The notes under the pieces were generated by a model that worked only from the letters and a program-made list of their open reading frames with translations, was not told the DNA's origin and ran no database searches. A program made the translations under genes and the position numbers. A DNA stretch of 50,400 nucleotides, from NCBI GenBank assembly GCA_903813345.2, contig CAIIXF020000806.1:1-50400 (forward strand), read 5' to 3'. Positions 33,882 through 44,614 of this stretch are shown piece by piece. Every line of letters begins with the position of its first letter. Position 1 is the stretch's first letter. The stretch comes from Owenia fusiformis (lineage: Eukaryota > Annelida > Polychaeta > Sabellida > Oweniidae).

Positions 33882-34492
33882 TACAAGGGTGACGCAAAAA
33901 ATGACACCCACCTTATGCTGCATAATTTATTTGTCCATTACCATATAGACTTGTCCTTTAGCACATTTGAAGTAGACATAATGCGTAAGCACCTCGAGAA
34001 ATTTCAGATATGTAGCTCAAGTGGTTTAAATTTTATGAGCATTACAATAAATTCTCACTTTGGAGACTTTCTCATTAGCCGCAGATCTGAGATTGAGTGG
34101 GCACCCCATTCCCCTGATATTAACCCACCAAATTTTTACCTCGGGGTATTTAAAGGACCATATGTATGAGACAAAACATCCCCAAAACAGCTGACTTAAA
34201 GAGAGAAATTACAAGGAAGATCAGGGCCATATCTCAATGTGTAAGGGTAATCAACAACTTTGCCTGTAGAATTCATGTTCGCCTACAAAGGAATGTACGT
34301 CATATATGTCATATGGAACAAATCTTGTAACGCTCATAAAATTTGATCCATTTGAGCTACACATCTGAAATGTCTTGAGGTCTTTACACATTATGTCTTC
34401 TTTAAATGTGCTAAATGACAAGTCTGTATGACCATAGACCAACAAGTTATGCAACGAAAGGTGGGTGTCATTTTTTTTTGAGTCGCCCTGTA
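33882..34492. mobile_element. Degenerate Tc1/mariner-type element with about 167-bp inverted ends
   Basis: tacaagggtgacgcaaaaaa at 33882 pairs with the inverse tacagggcgactcaaaaaaa ending at 34492. Similarity continues for about 167 bp through cttgtcctttagcacatttg and tttatgagc. TA stands at both ends. The centre (34050-34310) keeps a transposase C-terminal relic with IEWAPHSPDINPPNFYL, the SPDLxPxD region of these enzymes. The usual final acidic residue is replaced by Asn, and the frame is broken soon after. Inactive. Confidence 0.75.
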
Positions 34493-35554
34493 TTTATCAT
34501 TCCTAAGAAGAGAAATGCAATCAAAATTGTGACATATGTTATTGACTATGAATACTCAAATGTGATTGCTATTTTTATAGCTAAAATGGATGCATGTCCA
34601 ACACATTGTGGGACCACTTGTAGTCTGATTCTGAAAGCTTTTTAAAAATATTTATTTAGTCATGATCAATATACCTATAGCATTAGCTTGCCTATGAAAA
34701 AGGTACTTGAGAAAGTTTGTTTTAAGATATTTTTAAGTGTTCCTGTACAGTACTTAGTATTAACAATTAGACGATTCTATACAAACTTTGATTACTAAAT
34801 TTTGATGACTGTATGAGAGCTGTTATTAGGTATATCATATACATTCCTGAATAATTTAAGATGTTGATTATTGTTGCTATGGATTGTGTGATGTAATACT
34901 ACTAGATGCTGAAAATGTGAATTTACATGTAAGTGTGAATTGTGGATAGAATGTGGAGATTTCTGTAAGTTGTATTGCCAATTAAGAAATCGGTTCAGTA
35001 CTTGATTTGTGCATAATTTAAGCTGAAGTTTATCTGTTGTAAATTGATTGCTGTTACATCATGTTAAGAATTACTCTTCGAAGCATGTAAAATATTGCCA
35101 ATATTTTGAACATGCCAAACATCATTATACCATGTCATTTTTATACCATATTTAGAAAGAATGAAGCAAATTTTCTTTAAATCTCTGATTTATAATTGTA
35201 AACTAGAGTATCTGACACTTGTATCAAAATAACAAGTACTTTTTAGTTTATAAGTTAAATTTCTTAAGATGCATTCATTATCCCAAAGAACGAAGAAGAA
35301 CAATATTTGCAGTTGCAAAGAATTAAATAATGATGTTACTTTTTAAGGAATACTGAGTCCTAGTGCATCTTGGTGTGTATAATTCAGAAATACCTTATTC
35401 TGTGTAATATTAGTTATGAGAAATATAATGAGATACTAAAATGCTAAGTGTTTTTATTTCATTTTATTTGTCCCACAAGTATAATGGCATATTGTACAGG
35501 GTGGCCACAGTGGAAAAGTAAAACTCCAGTGCATCCCAATAGACTGGAATAAGA
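34493..35554. other. Intergenic, AT-rich, no gene seen
   Basis: No supported gene. A fragment attatcccaaagaacgaag at about 35279 resembles the 5' end of the Helitron family. Confidence 0.45.
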
Positions 35555-36080
35555 ACAAGGCATTAACATGACAAAATGTCACCACCTAAAACAATTTGGT
35601 CAATTTAAAGCACGTCAAACCTTAAATCTAAAGTCTGATTTGAACTTCAGAAAACTTGTAGATGATTTTGAAAAAAAAATTGTGCAATTTGAAGCAGAGT
35701 AAAAAAGACCGTTTTGACCTTGAGAAGGTCATTAAAGGTCAAATCGTAAATCTAAAGTCAGATTTGAATTCCTGAGAACTTGTAGATGATTTGGAAAAAA
35801 ATTTTGTCAATTTGAAGCAAGTTGAAAAAAGACCTTTTTGACCTTTTTTTGTTGATCTTGAGAAGGTCATTGAAGGTCAAATCTCATATTTTAAGTCAGA
35901 TATGCACTTCTAAGACCTTGTAGATGCTTCAGAAAAAAATTGAAGTCAGTCTAAACAGTATTTGTAAAGTTATTGAAAGTTGTAAGAATTTGTTACAGAC
36001 CAGATACCAGACACCAACCGCCGTAACAAAAAACAGACCACGAGACCATAACAATATGTCACCACTTTTGGTGGTGACAT
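35555..36080 (-). mobile_element. ATGTCACCACC Helentron-like element, copy E
   Basis: Complete and reversed. On the minus strand it runs from ATGTCACCACCAAAAGTGG (36080) through three core units to the 3' end ggtggtgacattttgtcatg, ending in ccttgt (35555). The 5' terminus is itself a good palindrome. Confidence 0.78.
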
Positions 36081-36556
36081 AAAAACTGGAAATGAATGAA
36101 CATTATCAATATATTCAATACGATTATTATCCCACCGAAAGAGGAGCTCATGTTATGCAAGGAAAGGTGTCCAATTCCAGCTAATTACACAGTATTTCAT
36201 ATAATTGCATTGCATAATACTAGTCTAATGCACCCAAAGTCATTTTTTATAACATCCATTTAACAATTTCAAATTGGCTGTTCACTCACTCACCTCTTGT
36301 ATTTTCAACAAAAAAACAGATGGATGCACTGACATAGAAATGAAAGAATTGCAATTCAAAGTAGGAGTTAGCCATTTGGTGATATTTTGAAAAAACCCTT
36401 GCACCGACAAACTACCTGAAAACTTCCAACCACTTGAAAAATCATTACAATTAACAGCTTTACGACCAAATTATACAGAATTGTAAAACATCAACACTTC
36501 AGGCTTGATTCAAAAAATCTGAAAGCCTACTGATGTGAATAAGCTTATTCAATGGA
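36081..36556. other. Flank downstream of the transposase gene
   Basis: Non-coding. tatcccaccgaaagag at about 36129 is another truncated Helitron 5' end. I found no terminal inverted repeat for the transposase here. Confidence 0.4.
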
Positions 36557-37460
36557 TTATTGTTGCAGTTCATGATTAATTTTATCTAACAGAAAAACCA
36601 GCAACTCTCTTGCCTCCTCTAATGTGTTAGGGGTTGATTTTCCACTTTCCTCCATAAGCATTTGGAATAATTCTTTGAAGTGTTCCTTGTTAGTTTCTAC
36701 AACACAAGTATTGTCAGATTCTAACTGAGCAAATATTTCTTGGTCAATCTTTTGCAACACATCCTTATGTCCAAATTCTTCAGGGGCAAAGTACAGAATA
36801 TCTGGTTTCCCATTAACTGAACTGACAGATTTTGATTTTTGAATATGGTGTGTATTCCACATTCTTTGCGTTGTGTCAAGTTCTCTTTGCAGTAGATCCA
36901 TGTAACAATATCTCATACACTCAATGTCTAGTATGTTTGAATTGTCAATAATGCCAACATCTAACAGCTGGCGGCAGTGAGATATCCACATTGCTGCTCC
37001 ATATATTGGAAATTTACTCCAGAAACTTTCTATTCTCTGGTTTGCAGTTGATTTTCCATACAGAAATGCAACTTTACATGAACAGTCATCATTTACAGAG
37101 CGTAGAACAGTTTGAAGCAGTTCAACCTTGACATTCTCAGTCCCCCGATCTGCGCGAACAATCTTTGGAATACCATTTACATTTTTAACACAATCGCAAA
37201 AGTATTTGCAAATTAACATAGAGTTTTTATTTGAAGATCCTGCTTTGAGCCACAATATTCTTCTACTGAATCCATCCAAGCATCCATGGACAGTTAAACC
37301 ATATGGAGTTAGTTTATCCCAGCCATCAATATGCCATATATAGTTGCTCCCTTCAGATGTATATTGTCGCCTTTGTAAGCGTCTCGTTGATCGTTTGTGT
37401 ACACCTTCTGGGTCAAGAACTGAGAGCAAACGGCGAATTGTTTCATGATCTGTTTTCAGC
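36557..37460 (-). CDS. DDE integrase-type transposase, exon 2 (catalytic core)
   Basis: Joined to exon 1 (44615-44883) this gives a 390-residue protein, 1173 nt with stop, no frame breaks. The acceptor is gtgaattgcag|GCTGAAAAC at 37460, so an in-frame ATG upstream lies in the intron and is not the start. The integrase core has the catalytic triad Asp135 (WHIDGWDKL), Asp194 (IVRADRGTE) and Glu234 (ANQRIESFW); the D-E gap is 39 residues. The family is the integrase-like transposases found in fish, corals and fungi (HVDG-KL...DGFSR type), possibly the eukaryotic IS3-like (IS3EU) or Ginger group. The subgroup is inferred. It would cut and join transposon DNA in the nucleus, or be a domesticated gene. 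No terminal repeats were identified. Confidence 0.85.
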
Positions 37461-37776
37461 CTGCAATTCACAAAAGCTGTCATACTTTATTTTATGCCAG
37501 AAAAAGGGGAGATAAAATAGTGAAATACAGTATAATGGTAAAGAACTTTATGAGTATCTTATTGGGCGGGATGACAGGTACAAAACTGAGTTGACGGGAA
37601 CAACTGAATTGATGGGTAACAGAAAATGAAACAACAGCACTCTGAGGTGACATATACCAGAAAATGAGATGACGAGGACCAAAAAGGGGAAAATACATGT
37701 ACTGAGATTAAGATACGACACAACTTTTTTAACTTATGCCACAAGTGGCAACGGTTTCAAACGTCATGATGACATC
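37461..37776 (-). other. 3' part of transposase intron
   Basis: Host intron sequence on the acceptor side of the LINE. It carries a degenerate repeat of about 20-25 bp (ctgagttgacgggaac, ctgaattgatgggtaac, tgagatgacgaggacc) that continues on the far side of the LINE at 44262-44390. Confidence 0.55.
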
Positions 37777-37976
37777 TTTTTAATAATTTTTTTTTTTTTT
37801 TTTTTTATTAAATTAATCATTTGTACAAAGAATACATACAATAATACAGTGTAAGTGGCTGTGCTTTTAGCATTATTAGCCACGTTCTACAATTACAATA
37901 TACAATGTATTCAATCAATAATATTTGATTAAAATAAATGAGATACAATAAGATAAAAGTTGTTTTGTGGAGGATT

Positions 37977-40900
37977 TCAGACATTTACACATCGCTCGAA
38001 GAAAATGGCACTGCACTTTAAAACAATCAGATTCTCAGCTCTACTTAATGTTTTATCACCATTGAGGATCAGAGAAAGTTTATCACGTTGTGTCTTATAT
38101 TTACGGGAGTATTGTATATTCATATTTTTTAGTTGGTTTTCTAATTCAGTCCAGAATGTTAATCTCAAGTTACATCGAAAAATCACATGGCTGGTTGTTT
38201 CACTGTTAATACCACATGAGCATATGGGGGAATTTACATTGGTAAAGTTATGCGAGTAAAGGTGAGCCTTGAAAATGAAATCACATCGTACTCTGTTAAA
38301 TATAATTTCTTGGTTTCTTGAGATGGACAGTTCTGATGAGTTAATGACAGTTTCGTTAAAAATATTTCTTTTTAGGCTTGATTTAAATATGCTTAAGCTA
38401 GATGAGTTCTTTATATCAGATGGCAGTAGATTCCATTCTGATATTGTTTTTGAGATACAAGATCTTTCATAAAATTTGGATTTAACTGGTAAAATATAGT
38501 CAAGTTGGTGTCTTAGTACATGTGTTTGATTTCTTTTTAGTGGTTCAAATATCTCAGTAACATAAGAAGGCAGCAAATTGTTGTGAGCTCTATACATAAA
38601 TGTAGCTCTATGATATTGACGTCTATTTGAGAGTGTGGGCCAATTTAAAGTATTCAACACTTTTGTGGTTGATGTTCCATGCATGGCACCTGAACAAATA
38701 AGTGCAGCTTTATAGTAAAGGCGGTCTAAAAGTTGTAGTTTTGTCAAATTTGCACATCCGTAAAGAATATCACAATAATCAAAGAGTGGCAAAATAAAAG
38801 ACTTAAAAATTGTTTCAAGGTGTTTTCCACTTATTTTCTTACTGAAGACTTTTAACGGATTTATGAGTTTATCTATTCTTGCTACAAGTTCAGTAATGTG
38901 ATAGTCAAAAGTGAGATTTTTGTCCAAAATCAACCCCAAGTGCTTGTGATTGTTTACTCTTGGTAACTTGTCATTACCAAGGGAAAGATCTGGGGTCAAA
39001 ATTTCGCGCTTTCTTGGATTAAAAAAAGTCATATCTTTACTTTTACTAGCTTTGAAGTTTAATTTCCATGTATTTGACCATAAGAGAATTTTATTTAGAT
39101 CCTCTTGTAATTCATTATTCTTAGCAGCTGCTGTTTCAGCTGTGAAGGATTGGTAAAGTGACGTGTCGTCTGCATATATAAAACATTTGGTATTTAAGTT
39201 ATCAGGTAGATCATTGATATAAATTAAGAACAGGAGGGGGCCTAATATGGAGCCTTGAGGTACTCCTGCGTTTATATGGTTCATCTCAGATAGTTCAGAC
39301 TCATGGCCATCCAACACAACTTTTACTTGTCTATTTGATAGGTAAGATTTCATTAATTCTATGATGTTATGACCAAAACCATACATTTTCAGTTTTTTTA
39401 ATAGTAGCCCATGGGGCATTGAATCAAAGGCGGCCGAAATGTCAAGATAAATCCCCCTTACATTGGCCCCATTTTCAATTTCATTAGTTATGACATCAAT
39501 TATACTTAAAAGCTGTGCCTGGGTGCTGTGACCTGGCAAAAAGCCACTTTGGAGGTTATAAAATAAATTGTTCACAATGAGATGGTCAAAAAGTCTTTTG
39601 AAGATTACGCGTTCTGCAACTTTAGATATACAGCTCAGAAGAGTGATAGGTCTATAATTTTTTACATCTGTTTTGTCTTTACTTTTGTGAATTGCTACAA
39701 CGTGGCCTATCTTCCAAGAATGGGGGTATTTATTAAGAATGAACATTTTGTTTAATAATTTTGATAATATGGGTGAAAGTGATGGTGCTGCCATTTTAAG
39801 CATTCTATTGCTTAACATGTCAGGGCCAGTAGCTTTATTTGTATCTAACCCAAGTAAAATGCTATAAACCTCTCTATCATTAGTAGAGAGTAGGTCAAAA
39901 GATTGATCAGTTCTTGGAATAAAAGTTTCATTTCCTTCTTGATAGTTTATATGATATTTGTCAATGAAATGAGACAGTAGCAAGTTTGCTTTGTCATGGC
40001 TATCAGTGTAACTGTTACCTCTAGCATCACAAAGAAGTGGTATTTTACTATTTTTACATTTTCCCAAAAGCCTACTTACAATTGACCAGTATCCTTTGCT
40101 TCCATATCTCTGATTACTTAATTTATAGTACAACCTTGATTCCATTGCCTCTTTGGCCTCACGAATAGCATCATTAACAAGATTACATTGATCAGTATAT
40201 TTCTTAAAGTATTTGTCATCATGTGTTTTCCTGTACTTACGATGTAATTTATTTCTTTTATTTATCAAGGTTTTGATATCGCTTGTAAACCATGGCTTAT
40301 CCGTAGGTTTAATTTCAATATCAGAGTTTGGAATAAGATCTGTAAAAATTGCAAGTAACCCTCTCGAAAAATTGCTTACTATGTCATCTAAATCATTACT
40401 ACTATCTATCAAGTGATCAAAGTCTGCTGCTCTAACTGAATTGTTAATTAGATTTATATCTGCTTGGTCATATTTCCAAATTTTTCTTGAATAAGGACGG
40501 TTTTTAAGAGTTTTAAGAAAACACTCCGTGTTTATTGAGCAATGGTCAGTGTTACCAATAGGAGGAGAAACATAAGAATTTGTTATAATATCAGGGCTAT
40601 TTGAAATGAGAAGATCGATACATGATCTACTGGTATTTGTTATTCGCGTTGGTTCATCTATAAGCTGAAAAAGTCCAAGTTCTTCAATGTGTTCAAATAA
40701 TTTTTTTCCTGTGAAATTTTCATTGTCTAAGGCCCACCATTGTTTACTCCTTGCATTAAAATCTCCATTAATAAAAATAGCTTCTGGGTTAGAGTCAAGT
40801 GCCATATTGCATGAGTTTGAGAACCTAGTGCAGAATTCATTTGCCTCATTTTGAGTTTGCGATGGTGACCTATAATAAATTGCATATAGATATGACTTAT

Positions 40901-41672
40901 AGTTAATGCTCAATTCAATCCATAAGGAGTCACCCTGATCATTCATAAGGTCATTTCTAATTTTAAAAGGGATATCATCTTTAACATATATCAATAGGCC
41001 TCGATTTTTATTCGAGTATACATGACAATGACCATCTATAGAATAATCAGAAGAAACTGTCAAATCAGTTAGATTTCCAACCTCACAAAGTCCAATAATG
41101 TCATTTCCATTGATCTGTATTCTATCTTTAAGTGCTTCAAATCTGGCATTTACATTTGCACTTATACTGTTTATATTTGAGAATAAAATCTTTGTGAGCT
41201 TAAAATGATTTGTAGGTCCTGGATTCTGATGAACATCATTACTCAGTAAGAGAATAGCTTGAACAGTATTAGGAATATAACATAAAATAGCACAGAATGG
41301 AATGAACAATAAAACTATACTAGCAAACATCTTCATTATGTAAAATGTACCAAAATGTTTGTGATTGCTATGAATATAGACAATTGTGCCCATGAATGTT
41401 AAACCATGGATGACAACTAAAAATGAACTAATGCATCCAAATAAAATCTTACAAGAATTCAAAGTGATTTGCCTGCCTGAATCTGCTATGTAGAGCTCAA
41501 AACCACATATCAATGTAAGGCAAATGTACAATGGAATCCAAGAGAATGAGTTAAAATAGTCGAGTATGCATTTGCTGCCATTTTTGACTTCTCTCTTATT
41601 AACTGATATAAAACACTTTCTACTGTTGTGCATTCCAACACTCATCCTCCAGGCAGTGACACTTATGCCCAT
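37977..41672 (-). CDS. LINE ORF2: hydrophobic domain, 2A-like motif, endonuclease, reverse transcriptase
   Basis: 1231 residues without interruption. Residues about 44-143 contain three hydrophobic, probably membrane-spanning, segments. They are followed by SNDVHQNPGP at 145-153 (nucleotides 41214-41240), a 2A-like motif that could make the ribosome release between Gly152 and Pro153. The apurinic-type endonuclease follows, with Glu197, GDFN at 303-306 and TDH later. The reverse transcriptase has AGVPQGSILGP and YADD at 833-836 (Asp835/836). A CX1C-X8-H-X4-C zinc motif lies at 1151-1167. These enzymes nick target DNA and copy the element RNA in place. The frame being fully open implies a recent copy. 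Alternative starts are Met11 and Met14. Confidence 0.92.
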   Translation of the reverse strand: MGISVTAWRMSVGMHNSRKCFISVNKREVKNGSKCILDYFNSFSWIPLYICLTLICGFELYIADSGRQITLNSCKILFGCISSFLVVIHGLTFMGTIVYIHSNHKHFGTFYIMKMFASIVLLFIPFCAILCYIPNTVQAILLLSNDVHQNPGPTNHFKLTKILFSNINSISANVNARFEALKDRIQINGNDIIGLCEVGNLTDLTVSSDYSIDGHCHVYSNKNRGLLIYVKDDIPFKIRNDLMNDQGDSLWIELSINYKSYLYAIYYRSPSQTQNEANEFCTRFSNSCNMALDSNPEAIFINGDFNARSKQWWALDNENFTGKKLFEHIEELGLFQLIDEPTRITNTSRSCIDLLISNSPDIITNSYVSPPIGNTDHCSINTECFLKTLKNRPYSRKIWKYDQADINLINNSVRAADFDHLIDSSNDLDDIVSNFSRGLLAIFTDLIPNSDIEIKPTDKPWFTSDIKTLINKRNKLHRKYRKTHDDKYFKKYTDQCNLVNDAIREAKEAMESRLYYKLSNQRYGSKGYWSIVSRLLGKCKNSKIPLLCDARGNSYTDSHDKANLLLSHFIDKYHINYQEGNETFIPRTDQSFDLLSTNDREVYSILLGLDTNKATGPDMLSNRMLKMAAPSLSPILSKLLNKMFILNKYPHSWKIGHVVAIHKSKDKTDVKNYRPITLLSCISKVAERVIFKRLFDHLIVNNLFYNLQSGFLPGHSTQAQLLSIIDVITNEIENGANVRGIYLDISAAFDSMPHGLLLKKLKMYGFGHNIIELMKSYLSNRQVKVVLDGHESELSEMNHINAGVPQGSILGPLLFLIYINDLPDNLNTKCFIYADDTSLYQSFTAETAAAKNNELQEDLNKILLWSNTWKLNFKASKSKDMTFFNPRKREILTPDLSLGNDKLPRVNNHKHLGLILDKNLTFDYHITELVARIDKLINPLKVFSKKISGKHLETIFKSFILPLFDYCDILYGCANLTKLQLLDRLYYKAALICSGAMHGTSTTKVLNTLNWPTLSNRRQYHRATFMYRAHNNLLPSYVTEIFEPLKRNQTHVLRHQLDYILPVKSKFYERSCISKTISEWNLLPSDIKNSSSLSIFKSSLKRNIFNETVINSSELSISRNQEIIFNRVRCDFIFKAHLYSHNFTNVNSPICSCGINSETTSHVIFRCNLRLTFWTELENQLKNMNIQYSRKYKTQRDKLSLILNGDKTLSRAENLIVLKCSAIFFERCVNV
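41214..41240 (-). other. 2A-like NPGP motif in LINE ORF2
   Basis: Encodes NDVHQNPGP. The viral-type consensus is D-V/I-E-x-N-P-G-P; here His replaces Glu and Asn precedes the Asp. A Leu-rich stretch lies upstream, as in active 2As. 2A sequences at the start of ORF2 are known from several invertebrate APE-type LINEs. Activity in this copy is unknown. Confidence 0.8.
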
Positions 41673-43272
41673 TTTAATACTAATTCATAGATGCAATATA
41701 AGAAAAGAAACCGTTCTATTTACAAATAAATTATCTGATGTGTCATGTCTGGTGAACACTTGCTATTAGAAGTACTGTTCCCTTGATTCCTTATAGTAGC
41801 TTATTGAATATGTAATAAAAGTAGCTAAATACAGCGATAAGAAAGTAAGGGTTTTTTCACACCAATTAAGTTGAAGAGTTTCTCCACAAAACAACCTTTA
41901 TTTTAAAATATTTAGTTAAAATTGATTAAAGTCAAGATATAAAACAAATGTAGAAAAGTACAGTTATAGTACTTGACTTTTACTGTAAGTGTTTGGCTCT
42001 GAAAACGGCAAACTCAATGCTCTATCTGTTCAAAGGCAAAAACTTTTGAAAATATGTACAGAGCAACTCATTTCAGGTGAGCAGTGTTTCAGTAAAGTGA
42101 AATGCCCCCATTAGCGCTACTGATTGGCGCAATGTAAGGTCATGACCTTGGATCTATGCCAAAACAGTGTTTACATTGAGAGTGATATATACCCGCACAT
42201 AAGTTTCACTGTAACATAAATGTATGGTTTGTTTCCAAGTATATATCTTCTCAGATCCAATATAGAAAAAAGATAAATTCTGCACTTATTTAATACTATC
42301 GAAGTGTAATTAAAACCATAATTATATCATCATATTGATATATAACTGTTTCTAAAGAGAGGATGAAGTATTTATGAGTTTTTATCACTGTTCAGCAACA
42401 TAGAAACATTACAGTAGAAGCATTTATAAATCCGATAAGTCAGATACACTGTGTAAGATCTCAATGCAACAACTGGTCTTGAATATAAAGGGTATTAGTA
42501 TATATTGTTGAGAATATTCATTGGCACCGACATGTATGCGTATCATGGCTAGCCCGTAGTCTGATCAGCTGTGTTACTTGTCATTCTAAATAAATAAAGC
42601 CATAACGCCAAGAAGAGTAGCCTAGTTCATGTCAGTGTCACTTTTCTGATCGATAATTTCATATAGAACTTCAAATAGTAATGTACAGTCCATAAAGCTT
42701 GCCATGAGACGATTTACCATGTATAAATGTTTGAATATACAATATACATAAATACCTTAGTACTGTGTTGCGCCTGGGGTATATAGTCGCCTTCATTTTG
42801 TGAGACAACAACTAACTGTACAAATGTTTAGGTTCGTGTGCCGTACAGGTCACTTTGGCTTTCGCGCATGCGCAATGTGCATGGTAAACAAAACAAATGT
42901 ATTTCAGTACAGCAAGAATGGAAATAAATTGCACAATAGAATCTGTTTTACGAGTTGTGTTTTGTTGTGATTTAAAATACCCCAGTTGCTACAGTCGTAT
43001 TTGTTTGTATATGACATATAAATGTAACATTTGATCCATCTAACAGAGGAGTTTACACATTTTTTACCAGGAAAATCATTGTAAATAACTTGAGGATTTT
43101 AGTAAAGTTCGTTCAATTTTTCGGCTGCTCCAGATATTGAATTCATTGGTTGATCGGAACTGTCTGTCCTTTAGTAATTATTACAATAGTTTGTAGCTAT
43201 ATCGAAGATTGTTTACTACCGAGAAAACACAATGTACAAATAATAGTCACCTATTGGGTCATCACCCAGTCC
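41673..43272 (-). other. 1.6 kb spacer between LINE ORF1 and ORF2
   Basis: No long frame. It contains the palindrome gcgcatgcgc within ttcgcgcatgcgcaatg (about 42862), an NRF1-type promoter motif, and a TATA-like tatata nearby (about 42780). It could hold an internal promoter for ORF2, or it could be an older insertion. Confidence 0.4.
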
Positions 43273-44085
43273 CTAGAATCTCGATGGCCGTATCAGTGGT
43301 GCACCACGAGATGTCCCTGGCGTAGGTCTGATAGCTCCTCCACGTCCGCCTCTGTTTCCCCATACATTCGCCCTTCCTCCTCTGAGTGGTCCTGCGGGTC
43401 GTGGGACTCTATTGTTTGGGTCAGGGGGTATCATATTAATGATTTCATCCAAATTGTCGCCGTCTGTCACCTCGAATGTGTGCCGTTTTTTTCCAGTGGG
43501 GATTGCATGGATCTTGCCGTACGAGCTCCAGGCCCTCTCGATCTCTTCATGCTGTTTCAGTTTGTATAGTAGATCTCTATTCATAGGACTTAGATCTTCA
43601 TATATGACCAACCGGGATCCTTTTAGGAGGCGTTTGTTTTGCATAACCCAGTCTTTAACAGGTCGAAATTTAAATTTAACTATGATCGCACGGGGTTTTG
43701 CATCCTTTGTAGCAAGGGAATAGGGACCTAGCCTGTGTGATACCTCAATATCGTTTTCTTCAATGGGAATTATCTCCTTCAGGCTATCCACGACACTAGC
43801 TGAGCAATTTTCCTTACTTGCTTCATCGGGATTTTGCAATTCAGGCACACCTAGGATTCTAATTGTGTTTTTCCTCGAGTATTGTGCATTGTGGTTAGTA
43901 CTTTTTGTCAGATCATCAACGCGCTCGTTCAGTCTCTTGATATCAGCTTTTAAGTCCTGGTTTTCTTTTTTTAGGTCAGTGATGAGATTGTTAGTGTCTT
44001 TCATAGCTGCAGACATGGCTTTAGAGACCGCTCTATCGATAGAGTTTTCTAACTTTGCTTCAAGTCTATTCATGAGTATATCCAT
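43273..44085 (-). CDS. LINE ORF1: coiled-coil RNA-binding protein
   Basis: 270 residues from ATG 44085; the frame stays open for another 50 codons to the 5' junction at 44235, without Met. Residues about 1-68 form a coiled coil (LKKENQDLKADIKRLNERV). Residues about 72-165 are an RRM-like domain (KNTIRILGVPE ... RAIIVKF). A C-terminal domain follows (KGSRLVIYEDLSPMNRDLL), and the tail is rich in Arg-Gly (GGRANVWGNRGGRGG). This matches L1-ORF1-like proteins of LINEs, which form trimers that coat the element RNA. The true N-terminus is probably lost. Confidence 0.85.
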   Translation of the reverse strand: MDILMNRLEAKLENSIDRAVSKAMSAAMKDTNNLITDLKKENQDLKADIKRLNERVDDLTKSTNHNAQYSRKNTIRILGVPELQNPDEASKENCSASVVDSLKEIIPIEENDIEVSHRLGPYSLATKDAKPRAIIVKFKFRPVKDWVMQNKRLLKGSRLVIYEDLSPMNRDLLYKLKQHEEIERAWSSYGKIHAIPTGKKRHTFEVTDGDNLDEIINMIPPDPNNRVPRPAGPLRGGRANVWGNRGGRGGAIRPTPGTSRGAPLIRPSRF

Positions 44086-44247
44086 ACAGTTAAGAAGCTT
44101 AGGATCTACATCTGTAGTATCCTTGGCATGAATCGTATCATGACATGTAGTAAACTCCTCACCAGTTTCACTGAAGGCACCCGTACTATCATCTCGCTGC
44201 TTACGTTTGCTTTTCTGTCGCTCATCGCCGTCTGGTTTTTAATAATT

Positions 44248-44614
44248 GAGTTTGCCTTCAATGAAAACTAAGCGACAGGTACAGGTACTGAGATGACCTA
44301 GGTAACATGTATTGAGTACTGGTGTATGTTGAACTGACTTGATGGGCAGCATACAGTAGGTATTTTCAAGAAAAGTATTCAGTTGACGGCAGAATAGTTG
44401 CTGGCCTTAAAGTGATCTGATTGGCGGAATCACATTCCAGCCTATGCCTTCCCATACATGTACCTCATAAATGTGGGGCTGATTTTTCAAATCCAATCTC
44501 CACAATTTTACAATCGGGATTCGGGGTACCAGATACTATTCTCGATTCCGGAATCAGGACATTGATACTTCCCCGATGGTAAAATTGTGGAGATTGATCA
44601 ATCAATTGACTTAC
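44248..44614 (-). other. 5' part of transposase intron
   Basis: Host intron between the donor at 44614 and the LINE. It holds the same degenerate CTGAGATGAC..GGTAC repeat as 37560-37700, which supports a single intron before the insertion. Confidence 0.55.

Larger units (their letters stand above)
37777..44247 (-). mobile_element. 6.4 kb LINE inserted in the transposase intron
   Basis: The element occupies about 37789-44235 on the minus strand. It is flanked by the 12-bp target duplication tttttaataatt (37777-37788 and 44236-44247) and ends in a poly(A) tail (T run to 37806). It carries ORF1 (RNA-binding), a spacer of 1.6 kb, and ORF2 with endonuclease and reverse transcriptase. The ORF1 frame is open to the very 5' junction without an ATG there, so the copy is probably 5'-truncated, as is common for target-primed insertions. 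The apurinic-type endonuclease plus CR1/L2/jockey-like reverse transcriptase places it in that large group. The clade is not resolved. Confidence 0.88.

Noticed and set aside
37461-37483. In-frame ATG and eight codons upstream of transposase exon 2
   Set aside because: A strong acceptor (gaattgcag) lies just after them, and exon 1 at 44615-44883 supplies the family's N-terminal helices in matching phase.
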